Shown here in pieces: positions 1 to 13,225 of a DNA stretch of 64,000 nucleotides (its first letter is position 1; each line of letters begins with the position of its first letter). The position numbers and the translations under genes are program-made. The notes beneath the pieces are model-generated. The model was not told where the DNA came from, did not search any database, and worked only from the letters and a program-made list of their open reading frames with translations. This DNA is from Acanthosoma haemorrhoidale. Its lineage: Eukaryota > Arthropoda > Insecta > Hemiptera > Acanthosomatidae. The stretch covers positions 107,924,638 through 107,988,637 of the forward strand of contig OV884014.1 in assembly GCA_930367205.1 (NCBI GenBank). Reading direction: 5' to 3'.

Positions 1-1490
1 ATTGAATACAACCCGGGGCGCTCTTTGAATCTGCAAAGGACTTTTCCAAAATTAGTTAATGTATCGTCTTTTTGTGGACAGGTCGTGGTGAAATAACGAA
101 TGATCATGTAATTTTCTTGTTAATGCAATTTGTCTGTCAGTCTTTCTCTTAGCTTTTATCAAAGACATTAATTGAATCATTCTCAAAAACTGGAAATGGT
201 TGCTTGTTAGTTAAGGTAAAGTGGGGCCCGTTTCGTTAATATATCACTTTTAGCATTTTTAAATTGTCATTTGTTCCCTGAATAGATAACGGCACATTAA
301 ACAGTAAATAAGATAAATTTAAAAAACATTTTAAAGTTTCCGGAGCTGAAAATTGAAGTAGTGTACTTAGTATGTACTATGTACTGTTTTGGTTTTAGTA
401 GTTTTTGTTTAACTAAATTAAATGAAGTTATTCTTATAAATAATACTGGTAAAATCATTCTTAATATGTACAGTATGTTTTATTAGAGCGTTATCCATCA
501 TGAAAAACAATCGTCACACGGGCAGTACCGCGGAGGCATAGGCGCGCACCCTACTTCAGCGGGTTTCATTTGTCGAGCATTCAGTAGTGAGCGTTTCGTA
601 CATCAAAGTTGAATGTCGTCATATCGGAGAATTTCCTTACTTCGCAATATTATTGAAATAGTACATTGGTTGATTTCATACAGTAATGCCTTTATGTTTG
701 GTTTTATTGCTAGATAATTTATATGCCAATCTAAAAAATTAGCATAATAAGGTAAAAAAATATTTTAAATTGTACAGTAGATAAAAGTTTAATGAATAAA
801 GGTATTCTTTGCATTTATGCATTATATAGAACCCTCCTCAAATGAAATGATATTTTGTTTATAAATGAATTATAAATAAATTTTGTTTACAATTTTAGAT
901 AGTAATATTTTATTTAATGTTTCGTTTAAAAGTTGACAGCAGTAGCTCTTAGAGAATGAAACAGACCGGTGATGTTTCATAACTGAACAAAGTAATTGGC
1001 CCTCGCATTGTTGCAACAACGTCTGACTGTAGTTATTGTTGACCGACAACAATAGCTCAGTGCCTGAAAGAGCAACAACATGGCCTGCATATTATAGCTG
1101 TGTAGCCTGTCATAATCATAAGGTTTTTCAACATATCTATCTCTTAAAGGTTTATTATAACCGTTATGAATGTTTTTTTTAAATTATTTGCATAGAGCCA
1201 GAGATCTGGGATGATCTCGAAAATTTCAGATTGTTGTGAAAATGAACTGATATTAAATAGCCAGGTGTATTACAATCCAAGTATGTCACTAAGGGAGAGG
1301 AGTATGTCAAGAAATACGAGAACCTTAAATATATGCACTTTCTCACTAGACACTTGAGAAATTTTTAAAGTTGGATTCACAAAAGCCAACATTTTTCACG
1401 GTCGCAATAACAGGCCATGCAAAGACATACGAAACACTGCCAGAGTTGAGAGAGTCAATATCTCTATGTAATTGATGAATTAAATACATT
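1..1490. other. No gene recognised
   Basis: AT-rich sequence with frequent stops in all frames. Apart from the short dispersed repeat near 548-640 I see no coding, RNA or transposon signal. The open frame at 870-1052 (-) is short and has no recognisable motif. Confidence 0.5.
548..640 (+). repeat. Dispersed repeat, copy 1 (related to 5268-5328)
   Basis: This stretch contains an 'acttcagcgggtttca' block followed by 'acatcaaagttga' and 'gtcgtcatatc'. The same order of blocks, with substitutions and a shorter middle, occurs at 5268-5328. The first block also resembles 13511-13527, just before the pogo-like start codon. This suggests an old dispersed repeat. The family is not recognised, and the match was made by eye. 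Confidence 0.45.
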
Positions 1491-1505
1491 TAAATTTAGT
1501 TTAAA
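1491..1505 (+). repeat. Target-site duplication of J2 copy (5' side)
   Basis: TAAATTTAGTTTAAA, repeated exactly at 2124-2138 after the element's TATATA tail. Part of the match at the 3' side could be shared with the AT-rich tail. Confidence 0.75.
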
Positions 1506-2123
1506 AAGTCGAACATCAAGCGCATCCAATCGTTTCAATCGAAAGTCCTGAGAACAATAGTAAATGCCCCTTATTATGTCAGCAGCAAAACCCTTCATAA
1601 TGATCTTAATAACTAATATAATAAATCACTAATAAATAACTCATCCCTTCCAAGTTCATGAAATTCCATAGTAACCTATCCAACCACCCTAATCTCCTAG
1701 CACAGTCATTGCACTGCACCACTCATCCCTATAATCCTCCTCGGAGACTGAAACGGCAGTGGCCTCGTGACCTACTATAAATGCGTAACAGTGGGAGTCC
1801 TGACAACGGCCAGTTTCTCCAATCATGTCCTGAGCGCCTGTGGCTCTCGCGCTCTTGGTCAGCCTCCACTGGCTCGTATCAGGTGCGGCGGGCAGGGGAG
1901 CGTGGGAGGCTTCCCAAGATTCCGCTTCCTCCTTCGTATGTGAGGGAGGCAACAACCATGTGGACTTGGGGGGCCCCTGGGCTGTTTGTAAATATTGTAT
2001 GAATGTGTGAGTGAATGATGAATTGTAAATATGGTATGAATGAGAACATTTATCTTAATTACTTATTGCCTATTAAGCATTAAGGCAGATTGTAATTTTA
2101 TCTTAATAAAGTTGATATATATA
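1506..2123 (+). mobile_element. J2 Jockey-like LINE, 5'-truncated copy with 15-bp TSD
   Basis: This is the 3' part of a non-LTR retrotransposon. It begins inside the RT ORF at the equivalent of the SNIK/IQSFQSKVL motif and continues through RQWPRDL and the stop near 1777 into the J2 3' UTR. It ends in AATAAAGTTGATATATATATA instead of a plain poly(A). A 15-bp direct repeat, TAAATTTAGTTTAAA, stands at 1491-1505 and 2124-2138, which is what target-primed reverse transcription leaves. The coding part is dead: near 1609-1640 the stretch encoding NIPYILEL in other copies is replaced by AT-rich sequence with stops. The copy lacks the rest of RT, the endonuclease and ORF1. The TSD and homology to four other copies make the call firm; the clade (Jockey-like) is inferred from motifs. 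Confidence 0.88.
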
Positions 2124-2138
2124 TAAATTTAGTTTAAA

Positions 2139-5100
2139 TAGCCATTAACATTTTAACGTCTTTGTTACACCAATTTCATAATAATTCTAGGTAAAAATGA
2201 ACCTTTGAATATATTGCTTTTAACCATAACTATAAAAGCAAACATGGCATTTTGTATGAATGTTATTAAATGAGGTTTATGTATTTCAGACTCTGTGAGA
2301 CGTGGAATAATTAACACTTGGGTATTCATCAACCGAGTATAAAGTCATTACGTGGTTTTAAGTTAAAAAAATGTTTTTTTCTTGAGCAATAGTCTTCGGC
2401 GTGCTGATGAAATTCAAAAGACGACAATAAACAATGAAAGTCAACTGAAAAAAGAATGAGCTAAGAAAGTAATAAAAAGTAGTCTTTATGCTTTTTCCTC
2501 TCTCTCTTTTATTCTTCCCCATCCACTCAACACTCAACAAACCTTTCAAACTAAGGATAATAAAAACTTAAGGATTTTGCGGTAACTTTTACAAGAGATC
2601 AGAGGAGAAAAAAATTACCCCATCATAAGAAAAGAAAAAAAAAACTGTCTAAAAAAGGCGAGGATAAGATAAAATGTAATAAGCAAGAGAGGAGAGATAA
2701 GGTATTTGAGGGGAAGACGAAACTTTAATCCAAAGATGATACAATCAGGCTGGTACAAGGAGCAACTTCTGTCTCCCGCCCTAAATGACTGCCTTTTACC
2801 CGCCAACTGTCAATTAGACTTTCCTAGGTCTTTATCTCACCTTTGATGTGTCTCGAGGGGAGGTGATGTGGTCAGCATCACAGGCACAATCACCAAATCT
2901 CCAGAGGGTTCGTGGTCTCGCATAGTCTTACGATCTTACCGCTATAAAATACATATTCATCCACGCATGCTCTTCATTAGGAGCAGTGGTAGCACACTCG
3001 ACAAATTGCTTTCATTAAAAAACATTTCGTGCAACTATTTTCTTATTCCCAAAAAACTACAAATCAAGTATTTAATAACCTTTTATAAGATGAATTTTAG
3101 CATAGCCGAGCATCATAAGTGAATTTTCTTTTTAAATACTTCTAGTTCGAGGTTGTCGCAAACAAGACAACAGTGATAGTTTTTGGGGTTTATTATCTAT
3201 CCAAGTTAAATGACATATATAACATTATTTTTGAGATAACCCACTCGATGTCTTGGGACAGTATCTTTGATTTTATTACCAACTAATGGAGAGCCCACAA
3301 CATGAGTTGAGCTATAATTGTAGATGCATTTTTACCATATTACTATCTAAATACCCCTGGTTCGTTGTGGAGTACTTTTAAGATCAGGATCAGGCAAATA
3401 AGGAGGAATATTTATTTGAAGCAATATTGCAAGACTACATTTTGCAAACTACATGTTTGTCCAACCGTCTGACCGAAGAGTCATAAGGCTGTCAGTAAAA
3501 TCACCACGTTAAATTTCTGCCATCTGTGCCTTGTTAATATGGAAATAGACACACAAACAAGTAGTTTAATTTTCTTCGTGAATTTTTAAAAACCATCATG
3601 CAAAATTCCCAAGCCTTGTTGGGCCAAAGTTACAGTGATCCAAGCAGTGAGAGGTATTTATGCATATGCATATTAGAATATATTAATTATGTTATGTATC
3701 ATGATTTATCAATTCCAGTGTATGAACACTTGACATGTATCTTTCGCCAGCCTAATGCGAAATACGTCCACGGCTAACTTTGAAAGAAATTTTTAATTAA
3801 CTAAATTTACTAACAGTACATGTGGTTTATCGTCTCAAATCGAAATGGGGTGTGACGTATGAAGCCTAAAGACAGGCAGACAGAATAACCTGTAAAGTAC
3901 AGCCTCCGCCTTTGTAGTCCAGGACCGAGAAGAATGTTTCACATGTCTAAGAACGGATCCAGAACACGGCCGCAGGCACCTCCCAGATCAGATCCCTCCC
4001 CTGTGTAGCCTACTTGGAAGGCACCAAGCACCTCTCCTCTCTGATTACCGAGTACCTGCCCAAATACAAATATTCAAAAAAGAAAAGAATAAAGGACGAG
4101 CGGGAGGTAAAATAGCTTTTGAAGATTCCCAACGGCGATAAGAAGCAACAACCGACAATTTAAACGGATCTCGTCTATCTTGCCAATATCCATAGCCAAC
4201 AACAACAACAGGATTTATAACATTTACAAAGGCCCTTAAACCGAGTTATCTTACAACAATATCTTAAGAATAAAAATAAATTTATAGGGGGGGGAGGGTC
4301 GAGATTTAAACCTCTTATCAGAGACCTTATCGAGGTTATTGGGATTTTTTGTTAACAGGTTATGTATTAAATGTAAAAATACATCAAAGACGAAAGTAGA
4401 CAAAAGTATAATATCGTAATTTGCTAAATAGCTCACCTCTAATCAGAATTGAACATTAGTAACTCCACTCACTAAAACATAATTTTATGACATGATGGGC
4501 CTGGGAGCATCCTGGTTCGTCAGAAATTGCCAAAATAATTTACAATTTGTGATTTGACAAGATCTCAAGGTAAATAACAAATACTATTATATATTGCTAT
4601 TCATATGACACATGGGAACGTAAATAACACAGCCATTAAATTAAAGACAAGAAGTTATCTGATACTGAGGAAGTGTATATATAAGAGGCGCATTGACCTC
4701 TGTTTGATTACCGCCGTTAATTGGAAAGGGCAGCTAGAGTTCGAAGCTGCAATTACTACATTTAGTTGTTAGAGGCAAGTTAAGCCGAGCTCATATCGAT
4801 TAATCATCTCGATTGTCAGCTATCGATGCCCATTAGACTGCTATGCCAGAGGCCACAGGGAGGGAACAGACTCGGCTGAAGGAGGAGCTAGTATTTAAAG
4901 TTGAGCGGGGGGGGGGGGACTTAGCAACTCATCAGCTAACTTAGATGGGATATTGATACGAGCATGTCATTATGTTTCCAAATAGAACCCCTCCCCTCTC
5001 AAATATTTGATTAGCTCTGCTATACACATTCCCTCTTCTGTCTTCCCGCAGGACTCATCTCGCCTCGAAAAGGTTTAAATCTCACCAGGGCAATAGCTCT

Positions 5101-6034
5101 TTGAGCAACTTCAAAACGAGCTGAAGATTCGTCATATATCAGTGCTGTTTTTTCTCATATCCACCTCCAAAGCCTACCTTACTTGTTACAAATATTACAC
5201 AAGCTCTTGTTTTATTTGCCATAATTACTTTATAGGAGAGAATTTTTATCGAAAATAGGAACACGTGACCTAGTACAGCGAGTTTCACAGTTGGGCTTTC
5301 TCTACATCAAAATTGATATGTTGTCATATCAAAAATATGTGACTGTAGATTTATAAATATAGGACTAAAACTATTCCGAATCCACTTGCTTGTGGGCCTT
5401 TCCTCAGAGGGTAGAAAAAAATTAACATTTATAGGTCTCTAGACAGGAATTAGTTGCCAACTAATGCTGCCATTTCCAGAGAAAAAACATTACACAAACA
5501 AATCACAGTATGTGTATTTACCTAAAATAATATAATGTTACATGTTGTTATTATTATGTTATTAGTATAATCAATAGACAAATATGTCTATTCATGAATA
5601 TAAAATAACATCGCCATTTACGATTTTTCTGTTATTTATTAGCACTTAAGCGAGAGCTACCCAAAGCAGCTGGGTGTTAAATATACGAAATGAATAAGTA
5701 GGCAAATAAAAGTAACTGGTTCCCGAAAATTTGTTGGGATCAACCAAATATGTTCGCACTCTGTCTGCACATCTGAAAATTTTAATATTTCAAAGAGGCA
5801 GTTCTTTGATGAGTAGAATAAGAGCCAAGCACAGAGAGAGGATGGGAGCCAGAAGGAGTTGGCAGAACTAAGACAACAAAAGGAGTCGAGGGCAGGTAGG
5901 GGGAAATCCTGCAATTAGGGTCGCTCCATTACGACGCACTGTCACAGGGTCTACTTCACACAGTAACTAGGGCTTTAGTAGCTACATATCGTTACTATGT
6001 AACAGTCTCACCAATGTCAGTTCCACCATAGATC
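2139..6034. other. No gene recognised
   Basis: AT-rich sequence with short homopolymer runs (for example G near 4907-4918). The short open frames here show no family motif or composition shift. A copy of the 548-640 repeat is the only structure I see. Confidence 0.5.
5268..5328 (+). repeat. Dispersed repeat, copy 2 (related to 548-640)
   Basis: Contains 'tacagcgagtttcaca', then 'acatcaaaattga' and 'gttgtcatatc', in the same order as at 548-640. Divergence is visible and the middle is shorter. No coding content. Confidence 0.4.
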
Positions 6035-6260
6035 ATGGATGTTGTAGCTACTGCATACGCTCAAAAAATCATTCGACAAAGTCTGGCACCTATCTATTAC
6101 AGTGGATATAAAATAAAATTGCAATCTACGTATTCTTTAAGAGATAATCTTCAGGTGTTCCTCAGGGGTCTGTTTATGACCTATATTCTATATTATGTAT
6201 ACTTAACACATTTACCATGGTCAGATCTAGCTACCACAAGGGGGCCTGAGGATTTGGAAA
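6035..6260 (+). pseudogene. Reverse transcriptase palm relic (non-LTR, Jockey-like)
   Basis: One frame reads GYKIKLQSTYS and then LYYVYLTHLPWSDL. An overlapping frame over 6151-6173 reads GVPQGSV, the invariant RT motif that normally precedes a GP(I/L)LY stretch. The two halves, GVPQGS and LYYVY, lie in different frames, so a frameshift has occurred at about 6172-6180. The next expected block, the catalytic FADD box, is not seen, so the fragment ends or is destroyed soon after 6240. It could belong to either LINE family in the window, because those copies contain only the later part of RT. It is a dead fragment; no TSD was found. Confidence 0.6.
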
Positions 6261-6264
6261 ACTG

Positions 6265-8860
6265 CAACCATTCCGAGAATGCGCCAATGTTTTATAAGAT
6301 AGTTTCTATCTGTTTATTTTATCTCAATTTTTTCAATAAGAGTATTGAATTAGAAGAAAGTTTAGTACGTTATACTAGTAAATGCTAATAAGAATAATCA
6401 GTCATTTTTGTAGTTTCGATTCTAAACCAATCACGGACGAGCAACTAGAAAAGTCACTGCAAATGGACGCTATGTGTATAATAAAAACATATACATGTAT
6501 TACTTTGAATGTTTATTTTGTTTTGCCTTTTTGAATCTAGGTCAACAATTAAGAACGTCTAAAATTATTTGTCTATGTTTCTATCAACCAATACGTTATT
6601 TAATTGTCCTCTTCTAAAACTCAATGTTAATCTGATCTTAAGCAATTTTCAAGTCTACTATGACATAATGGAACAAAGGAGAAAAAATTGTTTGCTATCT
6701 GTCAGACGTGGAGAAATGGAAGATTTATTACATCCAGTATTAATCATTTAGAGGAGTACGTTGCTTCATTTTTAGTCAGGTCAGGGATTTTTTTCTACTT
6801 CTGCTTTTAAATTATCGAAAAAAAGATAAAAGGACCGATTTGAAACAGTCGTTTGTGGAAAGTAAATTGTAAATTAGTGGAGTTGAAAGGTGTTGGGAAA
6901 TACAAAAGCATTTAAAGGGGCGACAAGAGGTGGAAGTAATAGAGGGAAGGGAATTGCTTCATGGAACGACGAGTTAGAAGGAAAAAAAGAGTTAGTTTTC
7001 TGCCGTTAGAGCTTCAATGAATAACCCTGCTAAAATATAACTCTAAATGCAAAAGAGAAAGGTAGTTGTGTATCCTACATTGTACAATGCCTAGTTTTAT
7101 TGGATAGTGGCTAGAAATTAAAATATAAAGTAGTTAAGAGTCTCTCTCTGTCACCAGGCCAAGGAGAAATAGAACTAAGAGAGAGATAAAAAAGCAGGAA
7201 GACCCTTTGCACAGAATTGACTTGTCTTTTCTCCAAGGGAGAAGGTGCTTGGCGGCTATTTCCTCTCTTAAGGCCCACTTCTAGGGGTCGACCCTCCACA
7301 GAAAGGTATCCTAGCAATCCTCTACCTACTTATTCCTAATATCCTTTTCATATCATAAAATATAATTAACATTTTATACATTCAAAGAAGCTTATGGAAG
7401 GAATTTCTCAAAATTTGTTCACTTGGCAAAATAATAACTATTAAAGGTATCATCTTGTAGAATCCGTTTCGTCTGCGTCTATCCATCGCCCATGTCAACT
7501 TAAGGTTGCTTCATTTTGTCCGCAACTTTATTTTAAGTTCCACTTATCTACTTTTTTACGACCGCCACAGAATTATGCCTCCCAAGTTAAGGGATTTACC
7601 GACAAATTTACCAACATACGTTAAACTATTAATTAAATTTGTTTTAAATCAAATTAACATAACACAGTTTTTCTGCGTTTCCACAACTGTTATGGAATAC
7701 AGAGAAAAAATCTGCGTTATTTTAACGTAGCCTTCCACAATCCGGCATTCAAGTTTAAAACGTACTCCCACGGTTGTATCGACTAATTTCCTATAGCTCG
7801 GGAAGATCCTTGATTCAAAGATATAATAGAAATTGATTATTATTAAAACTAGTGAGATCAATAGCACAACTAATAAGCGCTAATATTATATCATATATAT
7901 ATTTGTATTTTTTAAAAAAACGAAAAAATAGTCAAACTATGTTTCGAGATAAGTTTATAATAAATTGATATGTGATAATTTAGAATTCTAATCTGAGTCA
8001 ATCTAAAAAAAAAACATCTTAACTTGTTAATTTCTTTTAAAATTCTTTTCACAGCTATTTTCTATTCAACTACGTTTAATCTTTTTTACAAATAAACATG
8101 TTTTTGCTTCATAAAGCAAAGTTTATTTTACTGAAATTTTAATTGGTTTTCATCTTATCCTCTTGAGAGTTGAATCTTGATCTTGAGAGCACACACACAA
8201 AGCTAGCCACTAAACTAAATATTTTTTAATATAAAAACCACAATATAACTACCGTTAGCCTTCCTGTATTATAAAGTATGTGATCATTTATTCCACCGCC
8301 CTGCGATTCTATAGGCCATCCTTCAAAAATGGCTTACATAATACATATATCTTACATGAATACCTCACATAAACCATCAGCCTAACTATTATATAATAGT
8401 TTCCGTTCAATATCACTTTATATTACATTTTTCAGAGCACATAAAAATTTTATGTTGCACATTTAACGGTTGTTGTATAATTATGGAAGCCTGAGTTTAA
8501 GTGTTAGCGGTAGTGCGAAAACGCGGCATAAGTGCAAATATTAATTGTATCATTTAATTTAAATTTGGCTTCACCACGTCTTGACATTTAGTCGAGTAGC
8601 ATTGACGAAAGAGAAATTTCCTATTTCGATGGCCTGTAACTCGAAATGCATTTCGACGCCGTGGAATTCTTGAATCCATAAATCCCTTCTTTCTGTAAGT
8701 CCTAAGATCAATGTAGCGACCGCTAACTACATAAGTTAAACCACCCTATACTCTATTGCATATATATTGTAAGCTAAAGTAAAATAACAGGAACTAAATG
8801 TATTATAATCAAATGTAAAAGTGTTAAGCAATAAACGGCGGAAGCCAACTAAGTCATAAT
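6265..8860. other. No gene recognised
   Basis: AT-rich sequence. Open frames at 6569-6751, 7111-7317 and 7506-7867 are short and mutually overlapping, with no recognisable domain. I see no RNA gene or inverted-repeat element. Confidence 0.5.
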
Positions 8861-8862
8861 GG

Positions 8863-9010
8863 AGAAAGGGTCACCAGCTGGCAGTCATAAACAGTCATAA
8901 ACTTGAAAGGGTCACCAGCTGGCAGTCATAAACATTAACAACCCTTCCAAGTCACACGAGAAAGAGTCACCAGCTGGCAGTCATAAACAGTCATAAACAT
9001 TAACAACCCT
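8863..9010 (+). repeat. Three interspersed copies of a 25-bp motif
   Basis: The block GTCACCAGCTGGCAGTCATA, followed by AAAC, occurs three times (near 8870, 8911 and 8967). Extra half-copies of CAGTCATAAAC and the phrase ATTAACAACCCT occur twice between them. Spacing is irregular (about 41 and 56 bases), so this looks like a decayed compound repeat. It sits directly before the GC-richer duplicated block at 9050-9232. Confidence 0.7.
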
Positions 9011-9049
9011 CGCAGCCTCCCAGCCGGAAGTAGAGAGGGTACTCAAAGC

Positions 9050-9232
9050 AGGGCCCCTGGCCCTGTTAGTTAGTCAGTCTCCTCATCCGCCTCTGGGTCT
9101 CTCGCGACCTTTACTCGGTGACGCCTTGAGCCAGTGCTCCTGGCCCTGGAAGTTAGTCTCTTAGTCTCCGTCAGTCTCCCCCCGAGACTCTCACGAGTCT
9201 CTCGCGACCTTTACTCGGTGATGCTTGCTTGG
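9050..9232 (+). repeat. Imperfect tandem duplication, about 85-90 bp unit
   Basis: Two successive units each begin with CTCCTGGCCCTG or CCCCTGGCCCTG plus GTTAGT. They pass through a run of AGTCTCC motifs and end in CTCTCGCGACCTTTACTCGG followed by TGA. The second unit has a longer middle. The block is GC-richer than its surroundings and leads into a segment shared with 49.65 kb. Confidence 0.7.
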
Positions 9233-9269
9233 TTTCCACACTCTGAAAACTTGACTAATTCTTTATGAA

Positions 9270-9345
9270 ACCTCTGTACCTCTTCTCTTGAGCATAGTGC
9301 ATTGTCGGGGCACATACCTATCATAAATGGAGTCAGATAGTAACG
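9270..9345 (+). repeat. Segment shared with 49655-49725
   Basis: The string CTCTGTACCTCTTCTCTTGA, AGCATAGTGCATTGTCGGGG, CACATACCT matches CCTGTACCTCTTCTCCTGA, ACATAGTGCTTTGACGGGG, CACACACCT at 49.65 kb, in the same orientation. A GGAGTCAGAT / GGCGTCAGAT pair follows in both. This marks a dispersed repeat family of unknown class. Confidence 0.6.
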
Positions 9346-12300
9346 CCGTCATGGAACGATGGTTTATGTTATTAACTCGAACAATCCGCACTTGTCACCA
9401 GGGCTAGGGTGATCAGGCACCTCCCAAGGGACGACCCGACAATCAACATCACAAGGTCCCATCTCCTTCAAAGAGATCTGTGATCCAATTATCTTTAATC
9501 TGCGATTATACCGCATTTTCGCACAGCCACTAACACTTTATCACAGACTTTCTTTCTTCAAAACTTAATATGGATTCCTTAATTATTTTGTGAAAAGAAC
9601 TAATCAACTATACGAAGGTTCTCAGCCCAAATCTCCATCCTAGTTTTCTATATCATAGTATTTAACGCCAATAATACTAGCCAGACAATGTACTTTTTAA
9701 CAATGCACTTTCGCAGTTCAAAATGAACAGCCTAGAACACTGGGAATATTTTGACCGTTCTTTCTAAAGCGGTTAAAATGTTAAAAATGAGAAATGTAAT
9801 CACGTGCTCTCTCAGTGAAAGGTCGCCGAATACACATTTGAGGGAATGGAGAGGGGTGGCAACGGTGTACGCCGAGTTCGAAAAGTAAGCAAATATAAAT
9901 CTCTTTTATTCTTGAGAACCCTTATTTTTTTATTTTTAGAATAGGATACCATTATGAGGAAGGTTTGGGCCGTTTTTTACCAGTCTATACCTCGCTGGAA
10001 TTGAATTACATCCGACTAGAGCAGCAATGTGCTCTATTCAGTTATTGTCCAAAGAGAACAATAGCGGTAACCAATATTGTTGATCCTTCTTATCCGCGGG
10101 GCATTTCCTCTTCTTCGGCAAATACGACGGAGTGAAGGAAACCGTCAAGAACATCTGAAAGACAGGAGTAACCAACCACCTTGTACAATAAGTCACATGG
10201 TGAAATAATCTATTTATCCTCAAAGGCATTATTTAGCAGTACAGGCTATTTACTGGGTAGCGGAACCTTCCAATGAGGAAATAGGAGAACATAATTAAGC
10301 AATGAAGCCCCAAGTACCATCTTGTGAATGGCAGACTCTTTTGAAGCCTTACAGATGTTCTTTCATCTTGAACACTCCTTCTATGGCTAAATTGATTTCT
10401 CTTATTATTAATATTTTCAGAATGGACTATCTTTAAATAAATTTGCTTCACTACAGAACTGTTGTCGCATTGTATAATTGCTAACTTCGATCATGTACGG
10501 AGAAATTGCCTACCTGAATGGATATCGTTCTTTATGAAACGATCAGCAGCATGTCCACATTACACCGCCTTTATATATTTCCACTGTGGTATAATCACAG
10601 GAATTGAGCTAGAAACGAATTATCGAGAAAAAATAGGTCTGATTTCGCCAAGTGTGAGTAACAAGCTACTAATGAAACTAAACTAAAAAAACAACTAGAC
10701 ACTTTTCTGGCAAGATATTAAGAAATTGTAATTTTTAGTTTATTCACTGTTATTTTCTACATTTCATTTTATTTACAAGTTCGATATAATACAAATATTT
10801 ATTCTTGGAGTGAGTCCCGTATGAATAACAACAAAGTACAAATAAAGGATAAAGAGCAATAAAACTCAAATTAAAAAATATCAACAAGCATTTAAATAAA
10901 TACAGGCTTTAATTGTTTTAATACGAAAAAAAAGGGTAATACACGATTGAATTACATAAAAGAAAAATAGAAGGAAACAAATTAATAAATTAGTGGTTAA
11001 TCCTTCACAAGGTTTTAGCTATGATTTTATTAATACATTTCCTGAGAGGGAAGTGAATTTAAATGAAAAATAATGAGAGAAATGCAAAATTCCGGAATTA
11101 AAAAACAAAAAAAAAAAATAATATATGTATAAAAAGTAAATAATAATAGTAAGAATATATACATTATTTCTAGGTTAGCTATCCTATGTGGTGAAGAGGA
11201 TATTAAGAGGGAGAGGATTCCAGACAGTGTTGGAGCGATCATGAAAGGAACGGTCGAATGGTACAGTTCTTTGGGAAGGGGTAGAGATGGGTTTACAGGG
11301 TGGTGAGTATGGGAATACAGGAGAGAGATGGATGGAGGATTTGAATTAAAGGGGATTGTATGTATAAGGGGGGGTGTGAGAGTTTTGACAATACTTGGAA
11401 AATGTATGAAGGAAATAAGCATTGTCTACGGAAGTAAGATATACATATATATAAAGAGAGAGTGGTTGGGTAGAAGTGATTACAGGCTCAAAAAGAACCC
11501 CCCTCTCACTGGGAGTCGAACCCCCCTTTCAAGTCTGTTACATTATTCAGAAGACTCTTGTGTGGCAATTGTCACCGCCGTCTTAAAGAAATATCTTACT
11601 GCTTACAGATAAAACACTCTGCTTTACGCTCAACCATTTACCAGTCTCTTGAGGTCTCTTGCGGTGGAAAAAACTGAAATAAAACATGACTTTTGACTCG
11701 TGTAGTATTTGCAAACAAGATCCTTTTTTTGCGCTTTAAATATTTACGCGAAGAAAACTCCACGGCTTGAATTGAGAGGAACGGAATAAAGAGACTTCGG
11801 AATAAAGAGACCTCTGAATAAAAACTGAGAAAAAAAAATGTTTTAGTCGTAGAGTTTTCAACTTGAACTTTGTAAAGCGGGCAACCTCAACTTGTAATAT
11901 GTTAAATGCATGTTTAATCAACACACCCTTTGAACAATTTTACCCCCCCCCCCACACACACACACGGGCAATTTTAATTAAAATACACTTTTTAAAAAGG
12001 AGAAATATAACTTTTGTTTTTAATTGGGATTTTAATCTGTTACGCACTTTTTCATTCAGGGCAAGAAATGCGGAAACTATCCACTTATATGTGTGCACTT
12101 TGAAAGCGAATAAATTTAACTGTCATTGTAGGAACTCGAGTCCAGAACCCGAGATATCATGATGAAGCAATAGTCTTGACCAAACAACAGAATGATTAAG
12201 AGGGATAGAGAAATACAAATACCTCTTTGACATTAGCACCACGTTACAATGATAAGAAATCAGAACTTTAAATCATAAATTGTTTAAGGTTCCGAATTGC

Positions 12301-13225
12301 GAAATTAACGAAACTGCACGTATATTTTTCTGGAGTGACTTTGGTAAAATGAAAGGCTTGGATCATGAGCGTCTCTGCATTATTTCATCTTAATGACGTC
12401 CGCTTGTGCACGTCACCAATTTACCTTTGTGATATCGACAACACGTCCTTCATTCTCCTAGTTTCGCCAAAATTCATGCGTCTTCAGTGCTAGACTATTG
12501 TGACAAAAACACCAATGTGATCATTAGAAACATTTAATTTGTCATTAGATAAAATTCCATTTAATGGGCAGTAGTTGGCCATTTTAGATAAACATTTGAG
12601 CAGTCAAAATTTGTTCAAAATTATGTTATTGATACTTTCTCACATGTGTGATCATATAGTGAGTGAGAAGTATCCATGCAAAGTGCATCCATGCAAATGG
12701 AAAGTTATAAATCAGGTAGATTTGTTGACTTGTCCTAAGTATATTTGCATTATTCCTAATTATATTATAAAGGGCATCTAAATATGATAAAGGAATGTAC
12801 ATCTAAATAACATAACTCATAATATTGAATGTTTATCTAGCAAGTTAGAAGGGTGGCCAATTTTCAATTTCAAATATTGGTTTAAGATATTCATAATAGA
12901 ACTTATTTTAAAATTAAAACTTCCGTATCAAAATAGAATAGTTTTGGATTATTTAAAGCTAAAAAACTGTGGCTCATTAATCAACAGAGCAAATAAATCT
13001 TTGACCAAGTGGAGCATTTGTCTAACTGGTATCGTTTCTTTTGTTAAGTACAAATTTTCAAAGCCTCTAATGCTTTTATTGGCGATATCTGACAGTTTTG
13101 AAGTCCTGTGTTGTGGCAAAACGTTTATAATTATCAACACAATAAATAGTAAATATGGTGATTTCACAGGGGAGACCTAGGCTTACAGTTGATTTTTTGT
13201 TTGTTTGGTATTCATGAGTACGATT
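9346..13225. other. No gene recognised
   Basis: Mostly AT-rich. The longest open frame (11030-11422, -) is hydrophobic and low-complexity and resembles no family I know. On the minus strand near 11505-11525 there is a perfect tRNA-type B box, GGTTCGACTCC, without a clear A box. The poly-C plus CACACA run at 11943-11966 is a simple repeat. Confidence 0.45.

Noticed and set aside
1689..1955. Minus-strand open frames antisense to J2 3' ends (also 23206-23514 and 56780-57106)
   Set aside because: They are antisense to the J2 RT end and 3' UTR, recur only because the element recurs, and vary in frame between copies.
11030..11422. 130-codon hydrophobic open frame on the minus strand, possible membrane protein
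   Set aside because: Leu/Ile/Ser/Pro-rich because of local base composition (A/T and poly-purine runs); no recognisable family and no supporting signals.
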